A stretch of DNA of 64,000 bases, from positions 1 through 64,000 of the forward strand of contig NZ_PDUD01000010.1 of assembly GCF_002646595.1 (NCBI RefSeq). Direction: 5' to 3'. The translations under genes and the position numbers were made by a program. Of the stretch, positions 11,001 through 17,419 are shown one piece after another (within the stretch, counting starts at the first letter, position 1; each line of letters starts with the position of its first letter). Source of the stretch: Flavilitoribacter nigricans DSM 23189 = NBRC 102662 (GTDB lineage Bacteria; Bacteroidota; Bacteroidia; Chitinophagales; Saprospiraceae). Below the pieces are notes generated by a model, which saw only the letters and a list, made by a program, of their open reading frames with translations, searched no databases and was not told where the DNA came from.

Positions 11001-11312
11001 GGCGGAGTAGCCGTAGTGCCCGGTAAAGTTGGAGACCTGACCGACACAGTTCCCGGTCAGCACATTGGCTTCCCGGAAGATCATCGACTGAGCATCTCCC
11101 CCGTATCCGGCGGAACGACTGCCCGGGATCAGAATAACCCCTTCGTCCATTTCGGAGGAGAGCTCGGAAGCCCCGGGATCATTCTCAGCATAAGAGAAAT
11201 TGGAAGTTAATAGTCCGGCAAAGAAGAGAACGCCATAAAGCGCGAAGCGCAATGGGTGTTTAAGAGACAGACTATTGGTTAGAACGTTGGTAGTAGAGTG
11301 TACCTGGTGCAT
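1..11312 (-). CDS. Giant modular surface protein (SdrD_B-like repeats, PKD/SprB-like domains), 3' end outside window
   Basis: One minus-strand frame stays open from an ATG at 11312 to the left edge, about 3,770 codons. I checked the frame at several points (near 10500, 8965, 7175, 5080 and 117). The N-terminus is hydrophobic and signal-like (residues ~19-40). Residues ~40-365 form a Gly/Tyr/Asn-rich beta domain (pattern AAYLYWSG...GWAMVVVYE). Then come two copies of a ~1.2-kb module and several PKD/Ig-like domains with the VTVTDxxGC pattern. The rest (positions ~5070 to 1) is a tandem array of 117-aa SdrD_B-like repeats, each with an acidic DLDGDGVQDPGEPG loop typical of calcium binding. The family is known for secreted adhesins and gliding or attachment proteins of Bacteroidota. 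Export by T9SS is inferred, because the C-terminus lies outside. No stop or frameshift was seen, so it looks intact. The ligand is unknown. Confidence 0.93.
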   Translation of the reverse strand, partial: MHQVHSTTNVLTNSLSLKHPLRFALYGVLFFAGLLTSNFSYAENDPGASELSSEMDEGVILIPGSRSAGYGGDAQSMIFREANVLTGNCVGQVSNFTGHYGYSAIGNTENAGEASNCGVASNTTSRYLNIPAGSTISAAYLYWSGSTYYNNGIYVDQSVTLNGTTVNANKTWTETIVNGGQYQDYYGAYANVTNLVSGSGNYSVSSLYWYNQGMVCASYSAYGGWAMVVVYENGGEPERSITVYDTFNGVWGNGSNFDQYDDFCSPNIADCSENYELTAITWEGDNYKGEYTYINGTYMGDNRLAGYNSFDGTSNYNLDIDRYDLNGIISSSDNQFSYRVHSYQTGNAWEFHISNVFILQYDISSSIVVDAGSDVEICNQDEAVLTANVSGAETCAAPGESDCNHSLETYGGYVENPSDAAYCGSGAGAKLWTRSGQGTSFVTIDFEKEVAAGTEICVNMRLEHCSNTTSGSSSAKIQSASASGSFVNVASNVGFSSTSYSEYCYTLGSDTRYVRVIDNGQCAFRVDYVRFITQGATTNGVTYAWSGPGIVSGSNASSITVNQSGTYSVTATDCYGCQSTDQVQVTINAQPTLVCESYTKDYGWVIEDDCHVDICEGEYLKLSVNPNISNVVWSGPNGFSVIGNDALISGSITTAASGDYTATLTDGNGCTASTVISVNVEALPDVTVSTTDANCNDSFGSITFSFPDNPDRTKIEFSLDGGSTYPYNVSDIDGSFTVDNLTPGDYAVWTRWGNDECPLHLGTATIGSNLDGCEDFNNPIFNDCGSGKVIDVQAAGLINSTTNCVTINNTSGMLRVLAEVWIEESDCTSGYPTFITMTADGSDSKTVQGTNVNQVTGSSTMERIYRAEFSGTVSQICLDGLSGCAASSIALYIERVSDNGSSAFQPLNQELYRGSSADDCITEMLQIGGGDVARDIKVSVPIHEKDNSRTVSVSVKVKNNSNQVLASDSQVFSTANAGSEAALYEMTLANVPGTGTNVEVTVCSPYPGGDSFGVGAVVVSSNEGCVSCDLAASLSDLEVCEGDLVTLTPTVSGGTGALSYLWSTGATTPSIEITANADMDYSVTVTDNQNCKAIAQSHVEVRTGQILQLAIFDLDNGVVFEELIDGKVYTPSNLPTNFNIQAVVNGEVASVRFMLSGAATDTHIENADPYRYRGDNNALNLADGDYTIKAEIFSADNAGGISCDSRTVDFTIQNCDLIVDAGEDIEICNGDETVLIASTTGAETCNTSGESDCNHVLANYGGWVENPHDAAYCGSGYGAKLWTRSGEGTSYVTIDLGQTLSAGTQICVSMKLEHCSNTSSNYSNAKIQASTSSNTGFSNLTASETFSSTSYSEYCYTLSGNARYIRVIDNGNCAFRVDYVRYETVGSSDNTITYAWSGPGIVGPSDQMTITVNQSGIYTVTATDCSGCTSTDEVNVTINQGPDLVCESYTIETGWVVEEDCAVTVCEGQYLMLSVNPQVSSVVWSGPNGYSATGNDALISDNITPEFAGDYTATLTDENGCTGSTVITVIVNETPDVTVASTNPLCGLINGTITFTFANNPNYTDIQFSLDGGLTYPYTTTDILGIFTVSNLATGTYDLYARWGNEDCPVDLGTVELSNVDGPTLTAVATNVECFGEATGSIDLTVSNGTAPFDFAWSNGAVTEDLVNVPAGNYTVTVTDDNGCTATLNKTITQPDEIVIEFTTTQADCGLSNATATVEVNGGTPGYTYLWSNGETSDMLSGLAAGEYTVTVTDASGCTAENSVVVAEDNAIDVTAAASLLQICAGESTIISSSVIGGVGPYTYAWSTGQDTESFTDNPTVTTTYEVTITDQNGCFGIDQVTVTVTPLPETNAGPDAIICAGESILIGGNPVGPQNATYVWSNGQSGTIKLNGANLDFGQITVSPLEETTYSVTVTKDGCSNVDEVTISVDEVIADAGDDVEICASEEAVLTATGGATYLWSTGETTAEITVTPLATTTYFVTVTSGEGCEDVDEVVVTVLEPPVVVLDGGAPICSGQTTTLTPDVSGGTPFYTYEWSTGAVTSSIEVDPEVTTEYSVTVTDSKGCVATATATVTVDGNACASLGDFVWEDLDGDGVQDPGEPGVPGVTVNLKDENGNVIDNTTTAADGSYSFTELIPGTYSVQFTDLPAGFSFTDLNAGGDEALDSDADPAMNGMTETVTLESGDNYPDLDAGILQGASLGDFVWEDLDGDGVQDPGEPGVGGVTVNLKDENGNVIDNTTTAADGSYSFTNLEPGTYSVQFTDLPAGFSFTDLNVGGDEALDSDADPAMNGMTETVTLESGDNYTDLDAGILEGASLGDFVWEDLDGDGVQDPGEPGVAGVTVNLKDENGNVIDNTTTAADGSYSFTNLEPGTYSVQFTDLPAGFSFTDLNAGGDEALDSDADPAMNGMTETVTLESGDNYTDLDAGILEGASLGDFVWEDLDGDGVQDPGEPGVGGVTVNLKDENGNVIDNTTTAADGSYSFTNLEPGTYSVQFTDLPAGFSFTDLNAGGDEALDSDADPAMNGMTETVTLESGNNYTDLDAGILEGASLGDFVWEDLDGDGVQDPGEPGVAGVTVNLKDENGNVIDNTTTAADGSYSFTNLEPGTYSVQFTDLPAGFSFTDLNAGGDEALDSDADPAMNGMTETVTLESGDNYPDLDAGILQGASLGDFVWEDLDGDGVQDPGEPGVGGVTVNLKDENGNVIDNTTTAADGSYSFTNLEPGTYSVQFTDLPAGFSFTDLNAGGDEALDSDADPAMNGMTETVTLESGDNYTDLDAGILEGASLGDFVWEDLDGDGIQDPGEPGVAGVTVNLKDENGNVIDNTTTAADGSYSFTNLEPGTYSVQFTDLPAGFSFTDLNAGGDEALDSDADPAMNGMTETVTLESGDNYPDLDAGILQGASLGDFVWEDLDGDGVQDPGEPGVAGVIVNLKDENGNVIDNTTTAADGSYSFTNLEPGTYSVQFTDLPAGFSFTDLNAGGNEALDSDADPAMNGMTETVTLESGDNYPDLDAGILEGASLGDFVWEDLDGDGVQDPGEPGVGGVTVNLKDENGNVIDNTTTAADGSYSFTNLEPGTYSVQFTDLPAGFSFTDLNAGGDEALDSDADPAMNGMTETVTLESGDNYTDLDAGILEGASLGDFVWEDLNGDGVQDPGEPGVGGVTVNLKDENGNVIDNTTTAADGSYSFTNLEPGTYSVQFTDLPAGFSFTDLNAGGDEALDSDADPAMNGMTETVTLESGDNYTDLDAGILEGASLGDFVWEDLDGDGVQDPGEPGVGGVTVNLKDENGNVIDNTTTAADGSYSFTNLEPGTYSVQFTDLPAGFSFTDLNAGGDEALDSDADPAMNGMTETVTLESGDNYTDLDAGILEGASLGDFVWEDLDGDGVQDPGEPGVGGVTVNLKDENGNVIDNTTTAADGSYSFTNLEPGTYSVQFTDLPAGFSFTDLNAGGDEALDSDADPAMNGMTETVTLESGDNNTDLDAGILEGASLGDFVWEDLDGDGVQDPGEPGVVGVTVNLKDENGNVIDNTTTAADGSYSFTNLEPGTYSVQFTDLPAGFSFTDLNAGGDEALDSDADPAMNGMTETVTLESGDNYPDLDAGILQGASLGDFVWEDLDGDGVQDPGEPGVGGVTVNLKDENGNVIDNTTTAADGSYSFTNLEPGTYSVQFTDLPAGFSFTDLNAGGNEALDSDADPAMNGMTETVTLESGDNYPDLDAGILQGASLGDFVWEDLDGDGVQDPGEPGVAGVTVNLKDENGNVIDNTTTAADGSYS
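6465..7656 (-). repeat. Internal duplication in the giant gene, copy 2
   Basis: This block encodes the order DAGEDIEICNGDE, AYCGSGYGAKLWTRSGEG, LEHCSNT, CAFRVDYVR, AWSGPGIV, LVCESYT, then a sensor-like WSGPNG stretch and YARWGNEDCP. The same order occurs 2,550 bp upstream in gene direction (9015-10206). The module is a beta-sandwich (galactose-binding-like by appearance) followed by PKD-like domains. The two copies are clearly diverged, so the duplication is older than the spread of the 351-bp repeats. Confidence 0.85.
9015..10206 (-). repeat. Internal duplication in the giant gene, copy 1
   Basis: This block encodes DAGSDVEICNQDE, AYCGSGAGAKLWTRSGQG, LEHCSNT, CAFRVDYVR, AWSGPGIV, LVCESYT and YARWGNDECP-like stretches in the same order as 6465-7656. 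It lies nearer the protein N-terminus (about residues 370-766). The paired Cys residues in both copies (LEHC, YCYT, GQCAF, TDCYGC) suggest disulfides in an exported protein. Confidence 0.85.
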
Positions 11313-12176
11313 ATAGCGTAAGATTATTGTCAGTGTTGTACCTATTTAGCCTACTTTCTATTGTAAATACCACAAACGGGTGCAGCCTCTCCGGCAGACA
11401 ACGATACCGTTGACGCCTGAGAGCAAAGCTCGTCAGTAGAAGACACAGCAATCTAGTGGCAACCAATAACCGATTGATTACCAAATAGTAATGTGTTTTG
11501 CGGAGGTGGGTTAATCAGGAACTTACTTTCCCTGGCAGGCTTTTTTAAATTGATCAGTAATCAGATCACTGACCGGAAAAGCAGTTGAAAAGGAAAAAGC
11601 TCGTTCATAGTGTTCGTTACCCAAAAAAATTAAGTGTGTTGTTTACTCTATAGTAATTGTCGCTGATAAGGGGGGAGCAATCAGCAATTTTGAAGCCAAT
11701 CGGTATAATCGATTGACGTACTTTATCGGCTTGTTTAAATTATATTGTAACTCTTTTGAGGGTAGCAAGATCTGATGCAAAAACATCTTTGCTACTGTAA
11801 GGGGGGATATGTGTTACGGGCAAATATAAGATAAACATTTTTTTCCATTTGTTTTTTTCTTGATTTTATCGCCATTTGTGACATAGAAAAAAATCAACTT
11901 TTTACTACTCAAAAGGAAATTATATCATCAGTTTTAATATTAAATATATTTAAATTCAAATGATGCTATATATCAACTTATTAAAAATTATATATCACCA
12001 TATATGAAATGAACATTCAATTAAAACTGTATTTTATTTTTTATGTGACATTTTTTCGTAAACTTTTTTTCTTATTAAATTTACCTTTTCGGTCTTACTG
12101 GAGAAAATTTCGGTTCGATCGGTACGGTTAAAGTATTGCTTTCGGTATTTTTCCCCTGGTTTTCCAAATCACAAAA
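11313..12176. other. Long AT-rich divergent intergenic region
   Basis: There are 864 bp between the divergent starts of the giant surface protein and the LytTR regulator. The part 11821-12080 is strikingly AT-rich compared with the flanking genes. A TATATTTG match to the Bacteroidota -7 box (TAnnTTTG) lies on the minus strand at 11821-11828; if used, the surface gene has a ~500-nt leader. A hairpin with arms GTAGCAAGAT/ATCTTTGCTAC lies around 11763-11797. I see no convincing protein-coding gene. The only open frame (minus, 11272-11484) overlaps the start of the surface gene out of frame. Confidence 0.6.
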
Positions 12177-12938
12177 ATGCAAATTCTGATCATAGAAGAC
12201 GAGCAGCCGGCGGCCAAGCAACTGGCAAAACTGATCCAGAAAATCAGGCCCCAGGCTCAACTACTTTCTGCGCTGGACAGCATCGAATCTTCGGTTGATT
12301 TTTTACGATCCGGAACGGCTCCGCCCGACCTTATTTTTATGGATATCCAATTGGCTGACGGTCTCAGTTTTGACATTTTCAACGCTGTAGAAGTGCAGAC
12401 GCCGGTCATTTTCACCACGGCTTTTGACCAGTATACGCTCCGTGCATTTAAGGTCAACAGTATCGACTATCTCCTGAAACCCATCGATCCCGAAGAGCTC
12501 TCGGCGGCCCTGGATAAGTACGAAAACATCTACCAGCAGGCCCCTGCTCTTTCACCGGCCATACTGCATCAGCTAAAAAATGCCCTCACCGAACCGGACT
12601 ATAAGGAGCGTTTTCTGATCAAAGTCGGCCAGCAACTGATCTACCTGCGTACCGCCGACGTGCGTTATTTCTTTTCGGAAGAAAGCCTGGTCTACGCCAT
12701 AACGAACGAGAACAAAAAACATCTGGTAGATTTTTCACTGGACCAACTCGAACAGGTACTTTCACCCCGCGATTTTTTCCGGATCAATCGCAAGATCATC
12801 CTCCATCTGGAGGCGATCCACCGCATTCATACTTATTTTAATGGAAGGCTGAAACTGGATATCCTGCCCCGGCAGGATCTGGAAGCTATTGTGAGCCGCG
12901 ACCGGGTGCCCGATTTCAAACAATGGCTGGATAGGTAG
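12177..12938 (+). CDS. LytTR-family response regulator (AlgR/LytR type)
   Basis: 253 aa. The N-terminal receiver domain (~1-120) has the acidic pair D8/E9 in IIEDEQ, the phospho-acceptor D56 in FMDIQL, T80/T81 and K101 in LLKPID. The C-terminal LytTR DNA-binding domain (~145-250) shows LIYLRTADVRYF and a conserved FFRINRKIILH stretch. Such regulators are normally phosphorylated by a YpdA/LytS-type histidine kinase and activate surface or polysaccharide genes. No kinase lies next to it, so it is an orphan here. It is transcribed divergently from the giant surface gene, which makes that gene a natural candidate target, but this is inference. The ATG at 12177 is the only start before the DEQ motif. 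Confidence 0.93.
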   Translation: MQILIIEDEQPAAKQLAKLIQKIRPQAQLLSALDSIESSVDFLRSGTAPPDLIFMDIQLADGLSFDIFNAVEVQTPVIFTTAFDQYTLRAFKVNSIDYLLKPIDPEELSAALDKYENIYQQAPALSPAILHQLKNALTEPDYKERFLIKVGQQLIYLRTADVRYFFSEESLVYAITNENKKHLVDFSLDQLEQVLSPRDFFRINRKIILHLEAIHRIHTYFNGRLKLDILPRQDLEAIVSRDRVPDFKQWLDR

Positions 12939-13021
12939 GCAGGAGGAGGCCAAAAAATAATGCCAGGAGTACGGTTTCTAGGGAAGAACATTAATTGTTA
13001 ATGATCGATAACCAGAAGTGA

Positions 13022-13225
13022 CTGGATTTTCACCGCAAAGGCGCTAAGTCGCAAAGATTTAGGGCTGTCTTCTTTGAAAAATTTGCATTGCAAATTTTCT
13101 AAAGTCCTTCTCAAACAGGCCCGTGCCGGGAGCGGTCTTCACAGTTGAGAACGCCAAGATTTGTGATCTTGCCTGAGGCAAGATCACAAAAACTTAGCGG
13201 CTTGGCGCCTTTGCGGTGAATCCAA
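13022..13225. repeat. Nested inverted-repeat element in a convergent gap
   Basis: The outer arms are a CACCGCAAAGGCGC-type sequence at ~13031-13052 and its near-complement at ~13197-13219. Inside lie an AAAATTTGC/GCAAATTTT hairpin (~13079-13100) and a perfect 13-bp stem TTGTGATCTTGCC-TGA-GGCAAGATCACAA (13161-13189). CACCGCAAAGGCGC-like repeats are common between genes of Bacteroidota. The element fills most of the 354-bp gap between the LytTR gene and the PDZ gene. No U-tract follows the stem on either strand, so it is not a classical intrinsic terminator, though it may still end or protect transcripts. Confidence 0.7.
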
Positions 13226-13292
13226 GCTTTAATTAATTTTCAATGTTCAGCACTACATACTGTACTCCAGGCATTAATTAACAGGTCCGTTC

Positions 13293-14657
13293 TTACTTCA
13301 GAATAATCTGTTCGGTATAAACTTTATCGGCCTGTTCGATGGTGAGGATGAACGAGCCGGCGGGCAGATCCGTCAGATCAATACGCTGATCGTAAGCGCC
13401 GTCAAACTGATTCAGTCTTTCGCGGTACATTTGCTTCCCGTTGAGGTCGCTGATCTTGATCTCGGTCGGAAGGGCATCCGCCTGGAAACGCAGTTGGAGA
13501 TTGCCGTCCGTAGGGTTCGGGAATAGTTTATAGTTCCGTAGGTCCAGGTCTCTTTTGAGTTCCACTTCGGGCAGATCCTCTTCGAAGAACGTTGCTTCTC
13601 CTTCCTGAGCATCTTCGCTTGAATCGCCGCGGGTGATCACAACGATCTTGTGCCGCTGGTGCAGTTTGGCGCCATCTCCGTCTTCCGTGCGGAAAAAGAA
13701 GGCATTCCCTTCCTTGTCGCCATTTTCAATGATTCTTTCGATGATCACGTTTTGGCCCATTCCTGCCTGACGTTCCTGCAGGGTCGCTTCCGCGGTATTC
13801 AGCTGGCCGTCGCGCTCGTAGCTCAGGTTTACTTTCTGGCCGATCTCGGCGTCCTTCATGAAGTCCACCAGATCATTGAAATCCTCCAACTGCCGGCCGT
13901 CAATAGCTTTCAGGATGTCTCCTTCTTTCAGTCCCGCTTCGGCGGCAGCACTGCCCTCGATGACTTCACCGATCCGCACTCCGTCCACGTCTTCTTCTTC
14001 ACCGGAAGTGTCGACGGTCTGGGTTTCTCCGTTTTCATCAACGACAACGGTTACTTTGCTTTCCACGGCGCTGGTCACGCCCAGGAAGGGACCTCCCTCG
14101 TCATCGATGCTGTTCCACTCAAAGTTTCCGGTATCATCGCCGCGGTAGAAGAAGATGTTCTCGCCATCCAGTTCATTTTCGCCGGATTCGTGGATGAAGA
14201 TGCCGTCGGCTTCCAGCTTTTCGCGTACATCCGCCGGGATCTCTCCCTCTCCTTTCCATACAAAGGTCTTCGCTTCGCCGTTCAGCGGCATCACTTTTAC
14301 ATTCACGTGTTTTTCACCATTGATCGTTTCGATCTGGACATCCACATTCTGCTCTACTTCCACTCCGTCTACATCCGGATTGACGATCACTTTGATCTGT
14401 TTTTCGCCATCTCCTTCGATCTCTTTCACGATCACTTTGCCATCCTGGCCGTCCAGACGGATCTCGTGTAATTCTTCTCCGTCGGTCACGATCCGCTCGG
14501 TTTTAATTTCGCCATCCTTCGCCTTTTTGATGATGATGACTTTTTTGGGAGATTCCTCCTTTTGCTTGTCCTGCTTTTGCTGGCCGTAGCTAAAATTGGC
14601 GACCAATAGAAAGCTAAGCACCAGGCTTCCGAGCGTAATTAGTCTAAAAGATCTCAT
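13293..14657 (-). CDS. Secreted PDZ-domain protein with T9SS C-terminal sorting domain
   Basis: 454 aa. A Sec signal peptide covers ~1-25 (SFLLVANFSYGQ). Residues ~30-180 are acidic and beta-rich, with a repeated IIIKKAKDGE/VIVKEIEGDGEK style. A PDZ domain spans ~190-290 (FLGV at 191-194, GSAAAEAGLKEGDILKAIDG). The last ~78 residues start LFPNPTDGN and end in a lysine-terminated beta strand, the type A T9SS sorting signal, so the mature protein should be secreted or anchored at the cell surface. It is the third gene of the BlaI/M56 operon, 90 bp after the M56 gene. A role as substrate, sensor partner or chaperone is open; PDZ domains bind C-terminal peptides. Confidence 0.9.
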   Translation of the reverse strand: MRSFRLITLGSLVLSFLLVANFSYGQQKQDKQKEESPKKVIIIKKAKDGEIKTERIVTDGEELHEIRLDGQDGKVIVKEIEGDGEKQIKVIVNPDVDGVEVEQNVDVQIETINGEKHVNVKVMPLNGEAKTFVWKGEGEIPADVREKLEADGIFIHESGENELDGENIFFYRGDDTGNFEWNSIDDEGGPFLGVTSAVESKVTVVVDENGETQTVDTSGEEEDVDGVRIGEVIEGSAAAEAGLKEGDILKAIDGRQLEDFNDLVDFMKDAEIGQKVNLSYERDGQLNTAEATLQERQAGMGQNVIIERIIENGDKEGNAFFFRTEDGDGAKLHQRHKIVVITRGDSSEDAQEGEATFFEEDLPEVELKRDLDLRNYKLFPNPTDGNLQLRFQADALPTEIKISDLNGKQMYRERLNQFDGAYDQRIDLTDLPAGSFILTIEQADKVYTEQIILK

Positions 14658-14747
14658 ATGGTAAATGCTTTTTTATTTGAAATATACTCCAATATAAGGT
14701 GAATTAAATAATTCCGATTGTTCGGTTGCGGGCAGCCGTGGCCGCGC

Positions 14748-16931
14748 CTATTCCAGTTGTTGACCGGTCGTCTGCCAGTTGAAGAAATACATCGCATCCT
14801 CGTCCAGCGGCTGATCGAGCGACTCCTGCAACAGACGCAGGTATTTCTTGTGGGTGGCCGGGGATTGCTCCTTTCCATTGATCAGCAGGCGATCACCGGA
14901 GATCTCCACCCGATTGCCTTTTTTCGGGTCCAGCAGTCGTTCGGAATACATACTCTTTTCCAGCTCTTTCTGCCAGTTGTTATGGAGGCTTTGCTGGTGG
15001 ACAGCCGCCCGCCGGTAAAAGGTATTGGGCGCTTCTTCCCGGAACTGAAAGCCGTTGGCAACGACTACCTCGCTGGTGCCCGGCGTCTCCACATCGGCCA
15101 TTACCTCAATGACCACATTTTCTCCGGGCTCGGGAACGATGTCATTTTCGTGGATCCGTACCACTACTACCTCATCTTCCAGTAGCACGTTTTGATCCTG
15201 GGAAACCCATACGGAAGCGCTGGCTTTTTCATCACCGGCCGACCGCCATACATAGTGGGATGCATTCCCTTCCTTTTCGGTATTGCCCTGGTCTGTCCGG
15301 TAGAAGAACATGGAAGTCCCTCCTTCTCCCTTCACCGGTTTTTCCAGTTTGATCCGTTGCACCGGAGCCGGTGGTGCCGGCGGAGCGGGTGGCGCTGGTG
15401 GGCTCACAGATGCGCCAGCAGGTGTGGGCGGAGTGGGTGGAGCCGGCACGGGTATATCTCCTTCACGTACCGGGCTGACCGGGGCCGGTGGCGCCGGAGG
15501 TGCGGGCGGAGCCGGAACCGCTACGGGGGCCGGGGCCGGCACGGGAGGCGATGGTGGCGGCGGTACATCATCCAGGAGTTCCTGTACTACATCGTAGTAG
15601 TTGGCCAGATCTTTTTCGGGGATCTGTTTTCCGTCAATGGACAGTTCCTGGATCTTATTATTCTTGATCCTTACGTCGTAGGCCTTTCCCCCTTTGGTCA
15701 TTTGCAGATGGGTCGTTCCCCGGGGAATGGTATCCAGCTTCAGTTCAACAATTCTGTGGGTGCCCTCAGCGATCACATTTACGTGATCTTCCTCCGTCAG
15801 GTGAAGTTCCAGAATAGGCTCCGTTTCGTCGGATAGCAGCTCTACATGAATTTTGGCCTCCGCTGCGGTGGCCTTCGTTTGGGTGTCCGCTGTCGGTTCT
15901 TCCGGCAGGCCGGCGCTCAGTAGCGTAAAGGACAGCGTGATTAATAACAGGCAGGTGATTACTAGTTTTTCCATCAGGTCTGATTTATCTTTTGGTTGTT
16001 TCAAGATACGCCGTACCCGATTCAGCAATTCCGGTTTGGATCTCACAAAGGTCATCGCCAGACCGATGCCCGGTCTTCGGCTCAACTCCTGCAGGGCCAC
16101 CAGGGCACGGACGTAGGATAAAGAGTCTCCACATACTTCCAGTGCCATGTCGTCGCAGCAGTGCTCACGTTCGGTCCGGATCTGGGCGGAAAGCCACCAG
16201 ACGGCCGGATTGAAATAGAACAGCACTTCCACTAACGAACGGATGAGATTCAACAGATAATCGTGCCGCCTGATGTGCGCCAGTTCGTGGGCCAGGATCG
16301 CTTCTACCTGTTGGGGGCTTAACGCGTTCAAAGCTCCAATCGGTAAAAGGATGGCCGGTTTCATCCAGCCGATCACCATGGGGACCTTCACCAGAGCGGA
16401 TTCGAGTAGCTGCACCGGCCGGTTCAGGCCCAGCTGGCGGCTAATCGCTTTCACTTTGGCCTCCCACTCAGCGGACATCGGCTGTACTTTGTACGAGCGG
16501 AGGTGCTGGAGGAAGATCAGGCCTCCCAGGAATCGGAGCAGGAAAATAACCATGCCCATAGCCCAAAGGCTGACGATCAGGGGAAGATGGCGGTTGAAAT
16601 ATTCATCGAGTATATGAAGGTAAGACTCCAGGAGTGAGGGCGAAGACAGTGTTGCCACTTCGCCCTCAGGAGTCAGTCGGGTCATTGTTGCCAGAGCTGT
16701 GCTGTCCTCCGGATGGTAATAGGTAAAAAAGGTGATCACCGCACAGATGATGATGGAAAACCACCCCAGATGAGCTACCCAGTATCGTCGCCCTGCCGGC
16801 TGTTGCGGCATGCGGTAGAGCAGTACGCCCACGATCAGCGCGATCACGGCGGCCTGCCAGAAGGAATGCAGGACCGTCCAGCCAAGGGCATTGATCCATT
16901 CTCCGGGTAAAGCGTATTCGATCAGATTCAT
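14748..16931 (-). CDS. M56 family (BlaR1/MecR1-type) membrane metallopeptidase with proline-rich extracellular region
   Basis: 727 aa from the ATG at 16931, chosen because the membrane domain MNLIEYALPGEW starts there; an in-frame ATG at 16997 would add 22 residues unlike a membrane N-terminus. Four hydrophobic segments lie near 25-40, 55-72, 117-140 and 322-340. The M56 zinc motif HELAH is at 215-219 and REHCCDD at 255-261. In BlaR1 such a peptidase destroys the BlaI repressor after sensing. Here no penicillin-binding domain follows. The outer part has a beta-rich region (~355-440), a Pro/Ala-rich linker (~456-523) and a novel-looking C-terminal domain. The signal sensed is therefore probably not a beta-lactam. 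It lies between blaI and the PDZ gene in one operon. Confidence 0.92.
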   Translation of the reverse strand: MNLIEYALPGEWINALGWTVLHSFWQAAVIALIVGVLLYRMPQQPAGRRYWVAHLGWFSIIICAVITFFTYYHPEDSTALATMTRLTPEGEVATLSSPSLLESYLHILDEYFNRHLPLIVSLWAMGMVIFLLRFLGGLIFLQHLRSYKVQPMSAEWEAKVKAISRQLGLNRPVQLLESALVKVPMVIGWMKPAILLPIGALNALSPQQVEAILAHELAHIRRHDYLLNLIRSLVEVLFYFNPAVWWLSAQIRTEREHCCDDMALEVCGDSLSYVRALVALQELSRRPGIGLAMTFVRSKPELLNRVRRILKQPKDKSDLMEKLVITCLLLITLSFTLLSAGLPEEPTADTQTKATAAEAKIHVELLSDETEPILELHLTEEDHVNVIAEGTHRIVELKLDTIPRGTTHLQMTKGGKAYDVRIKNNKIQELSIDGKQIPEKDLANYYDVVQELLDDVPPPPSPPVPAPAPVAVPAPPAPPAPPAPVSPVREGDIPVPAPPTPPTPAGASVSPPAPPAPPAPPAPVQRIKLEKPVKGEGGTSMFFYRTDQGNTEKEGNASHYVWRSAGDEKASASVWVSQDQNVLLEDEVVVVRIHENDIVPEPGENVVIEVMADVETPGTSEVVVANGFQFREEAPNTFYRRAAVHQQSLHNNWQKELEKSMYSERLLDPKKGNRVEISGDRLLINGKEQSPATHKKYLRLLQESLDQPLDEDAMYFFNWQTTGQQLE

Positions 16932-17003
16932 ATTTTTATTTTTTACAGCGAGTGGGATCCTGCAGGGCGGTGCCGGATTTCCGGTAATACTCCGCAAACT
17001 GCA

Positions 17004-17405
17004 TTACTCCTGTTCGTCTTCCATTTTTTGGATCAATGCTTTAATGGCAGCGAGTTCTTCCTGCGAAGCATCGTGATTGCCGAGTGCCTGCATGACCAGA
17101 TCCATGGCAGATCCCCGAAAGGTGGTGTTTACAAATTTATCCAGCAGACGCTGGCGGGTTTCCTCTTCGGAAATAAGCGCCCGGTACACATGCGTCCGCT
17201 GACTGGTATCCCTGGCCAGCAGGTGTTTTTCCAGCATCAGCTGCATGAGTTTGAGGGTAGTGGTATACCCGATCTCGCGCCCGTCGCCCACCTCTTGGTT
17301 CAGTTCGTCGTTGATGAACCGCACCGTACTCGGACCGTTCGCCCAGAGCACCTGTAGTATCGCTAATTCCCCTTCGGTGGGGCGGGAAAATGAAGATCCT
17401 GACAT
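17004..17405 (-). CDS. BlaI/MecI family transcriptional repressor
   Basis: 133 aa, the normal family length. The N-terminal winged helix (~8-80) contains PTEGELAILQVLW and the recognition region TTTLKLMQLMLEK, typical of BlaI/MecI. The C-terminal helices (~95-133) would dimerise. It starts the operon with the M56 peptidase, the classical repressor/antirepressor pair. Two perfect TACGAA-N4-TTCGTA palindromes flank its promoter, so autorepression is very likely. The 72-bp gap to the M56 start is short enough for cotranscription. The inducer is unknown, since the M56 partner has no beta-lactam sensor domain. Confidence 0.95.
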   Translation of the reverse strand: MSGSSFSRPTEGELAILQVLWANGPSTVRFINDELNQEVGDGREIGYTTTLKLMQLMLEKHLLARDTSQRTHVYRALISEEETRQRLLDKFVNTTFRGSAMDLVMQALGNHDASQEELAAIKALIQKMEDEQE

Positions 17406-17419
17406 GTTTAAAATTTAAT

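Noticed and set aside
11272-11484. Minus-strand ORF of 70 aa at the adhesin promoter
   Set aside because: It overlaps the start of the giant gene in another frame, and no family feature or ribosome-site context supports it.
14996-17004. True beta-lactamase regulation (BlaR1)
   Set aside because: The M56 protein lacks the penicillin-binding sensor domain and no beta-lactamase gene is nearby, so resistance function is not supported.
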